Below are positions 62,291 through 64,000 of a DNA stretch of 64,000 nucleotides, piece after piece. Source of the DNA: Dactylis glomerata (Eukaryota; Streptophyta; Magnoliopsida; Poales; Poaceae). A program made the position numbers and the translations under genes. The stretch is taken from contig QXEO01000222.1 in assembly GCA_007115705.1 (NCBI GenBank), positions 1,183,179-1,247,178 on the forward strand, written 5' to 3'. Positions within the stretch are counted from its first letter, which is position 1. Every line of letters begins with the position of its first letter. The notes below the pieces were generated by a model that saw nothing but the letters and a program-made list of their open reading frames with translations, had not been told where the DNA came from and did not search any database.

Positions 62291-63975
62291 TCAACGAGAC
62301 GTCTTGTTCATGGGCTCCGGGAACGGTTTGTACATGTCCTTCGTCGTCCACGTCCTTCCATCACCCTGCCTATGTAGGCGTTCTTCTATATCCCTCTTAC
62401 ACAACCCTCTGAGTTGGTGTAAGAGCCCCGATCTGTTGCATACATCTTCTACGATAATTTCCGATAGCTTTACTTGGATGCGATGGAAGTCTTCTCTAAG
62501 ATCAGCATCGCTGATCTCCCCCGCCATTTTTTTGGGGTCTCGCTTACTAGGTGGCAGACGCATCATCTCTGCATCCGCGACAAACCCTTTAAGGTGATGG
62601 AGGACATAGAAGGCCTCCTTCATGCTGTCATCTGGCTGCTTGATGCAAGGGAAGTTGATCACGTGCTTGAACCCCTGCTCTTTAGTGTCCGGCCTGATAA
62701 ATTTCCCCTTCTCGTGGAAGATTCCTCCATTTTTGGAGTAGAAAAGGATAGCCTCATCGAGAACACTCCTTATTCTGTTGTAGTCTTTCTTCGTCGTCGT
62801 ACTCGACGAGTCGAAGTACTGGGCTAGGGACCACTTCGGGCAAAGAACGACGAGTGTGCAGTATGTGTCCCTGCTCAACACATGCAATTTAAATGGAATG
62901 TTGGAAATGATCGGCAATGGAAGAAATATATAAGAAAGCATAAGTTACGACGGCCGAGAGCGAATGTGTACTTACTCGGGAAAGACAGGCAGAAGAATGG
63001 TGTTCTTCTCTTTGTTCATGAGCATGAAGCTCTGGAGGTACCGCACCGCCGCGGTCCATGTGCTTGAGCCATCCACTAGCTGGCTATCGCGCATGTAGTA
63101 GGGATCCGCTACCGCGACGTTGGGGGGTCTCTCTCTCTTGATCTTCATCTGAAGATTGATCGCGTATAGGCGAACCAAGTTATAGTCGAGCCGTTTCCAG
63201 TGAAATAGATTGAAGACGTCCTCGAACGCTATGAAGAAGATATCTGCGGGGTATGCTTGGACGAAGTTCGGGTCTGCTGCTGGCACCCTGACCGTGAACA
63301 CCGGGTAATTTGGTCCTTGTCTTGAAGAAGGAGGCTCTCTAGAAACTAAATATTTTGCTGCAAACTGATCATTGGTCCACTTGCGAGGTGTTCGAGGTCC
63401 TCAGGCAGTATCAGTTTACCAGCTTCATGAAGCCGGGACAAGCCACCCGGTGTCCGTGGTACCATGTCGTCGGCCCGCATCTTCTTAGGAAGAGTCTGGC
63501 TCGAAGATGCGCCCTTCTTATTTCCTCTCTTCCTTGGCTTCTTCACCTGACCTGCTGGGGGTGCTTCGGGTGCTGGTGGTGCTGATGGTGGGGTTGCTTG
63601 GGGTGCTGGTGGTGATGATGGTGGTGCAACGGGTGCTTGGGTTTCTTGGGGTGCTGGTGGTGCTGATGGTGGAGCTTGGGGTGCTGGGGTTGATTCGCGT
63701 GGCTCCCCGACGATCATCTTATACAGCGTGTTAGGGCTGAAAATGGTAGCCGGCTTGACTTGAGCTGGATTGCCAGCCTCCGGAGGAGTGTCTTGCAGAG
63801 AAAGACCCATGAAGGTCAAGCGCTGCGTGACTGTAGTGGGACGACCAAGTTGATCGCCGTGAGTGCGGAAGGCTTCTTCATCCATATGAGGCATGTACAT
63901 ATCTTGGCTGCAGGCGCCAGTGTTGATGTAGGCATCGATGTCATCATCATCATCGTTGCCATCAAGCGGCGCCAT
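62291..63975 (-). pseudogene. CACTA-borne Ulp1-like (C48) protein, likely lacking catalytic residues
   Basis: Read leftward. A Pro/Ala-rich N-terminal part (MAPLDGNDDDDDIDAY; APPAPQ repeats; KKPRKRGNKKG) runs from 63975 to about 63385. After a frame change comes KWTNDQFAAKYLVSREPPS, then DVFNLFHWKRLDYNLVRLYA, the typical early part of Ulp1-like domains in plant transposons. An intron with a GTAAGT donor (62975-62970) and CAG acceptor (62873-62871) joins LPVFPE to DTYCTLVVLCPKW, then YFDSSS, and FPCIKQPDDSMKEAFYVL. In active Ulp1 proteins a His precedes the TLVV strand and a Cys follows the Gln of KQP. Here those places read Y/C-T and M-K-E, while Asp and Gln remain. The gene may also use an unseen intron at the frame change. 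Confidence 0.55.
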
Positions 63976-64000
63976 GTCCTGGAAGTTAGGTGGTGGCGGT

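Larger units (their letters stand above)
61297..64000 (-). mobile_element. CACTA transposon (second family), runs beyond the window
   Basis: The terminus CACTAGTAGGGAAAACC starts at 61297, inside the Copia RT and preceded by TAC, a possible 3-bp duplication. The 61315-61555 stretch holds about eleven copies of TTCTGTGGCGCA or the complement TGCGCCACAGAA in both orientations. All ORFs read leftward, so this is the 3' end of the element. The other end lies outside the window. Confidence 0.85.

Overview
The window is plant nuclear DNA. The mix of elements and their termini points to a Triticeae grass such as wheat, barley, rye or Aegilops: large Athila-type Ty3/gypsy retrotransposons with LTRs beginning TGATACGTC and a tRNA-Asp primer site, CACTA ends with dense subterminal repeats, and a GC-rich Copia. 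This is inferred from the sequence, not from a database match. A few low-copy genes sit among transposons that make up well over two thirds of the window.

Layout. 1-1369: an F-box/DUF295 gene on the minus strand, broken by three in-frame stops. 2556-3371: a small two-exon B3-domain gene behind a promoter-like 40-bp tandem repeat. 4368-19963: three nested Athila-type elements. Element A (plus, 3' LTR only) sits in the 3' LTR of element F (minus), which sits in element G (plus). All three have lost their left sides, consistent with one deletion ending at 4368. 22484-22800: a two-exon cysteine-rich, defensin-like secreted peptide gene. 26793-27329: a gene for a predicted four-helix membrane protein (minus).

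27718-56419 is a five-layer stack whose joints can mostly be read directly. A Mutator-like element (158-bp inverted ends, 9-bp target duplication TTGCACCTT) holds the 3' half of a CACTA transposon. That CACTA is split by retrotransposon E1 (29087-52705, duplication GAGAC). The 3' LTR of E1 is split by E2 (35639-52610, GTGAT). The 3' LTR of E2 is split by E3 (37235-47356, GACGT). E3 is complete, with two 1511-bp LTRs, a tRNA-Asp primer site, a polypurine tract and an uninterrupted 1575-residue gag-pol frame. E1, F and E2 lack a polymerase. E1 and F carry a different conserved ORF in the gag position, and E2 carries gag and protease remnants, so they probably depended on proteins from elements like E3.

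57576-64000: a Copia element (158-bp 5' LTR, tRNA-Met primer site, decayed gag-pol) is cut in its reverse transcriptase by another CACTA element, which runs off the window. That CACTA encodes a viroplasmin-like protein with a C-terminal membrane segment and a Ulp1-like protein that seems to lack catalytic residues.

Two patterns cross family boundaries. A 52-57-bp GC-rich palindrome occurs eleven times: just upstream of the TATA box in each LTR family, and again inside A and E3 ahead of a downstream ORF, next to an LTR-like TATA sequence. A second inverted-repeat plus TATAAAAG module occurs in the 3' internal part of all five elements with that region.
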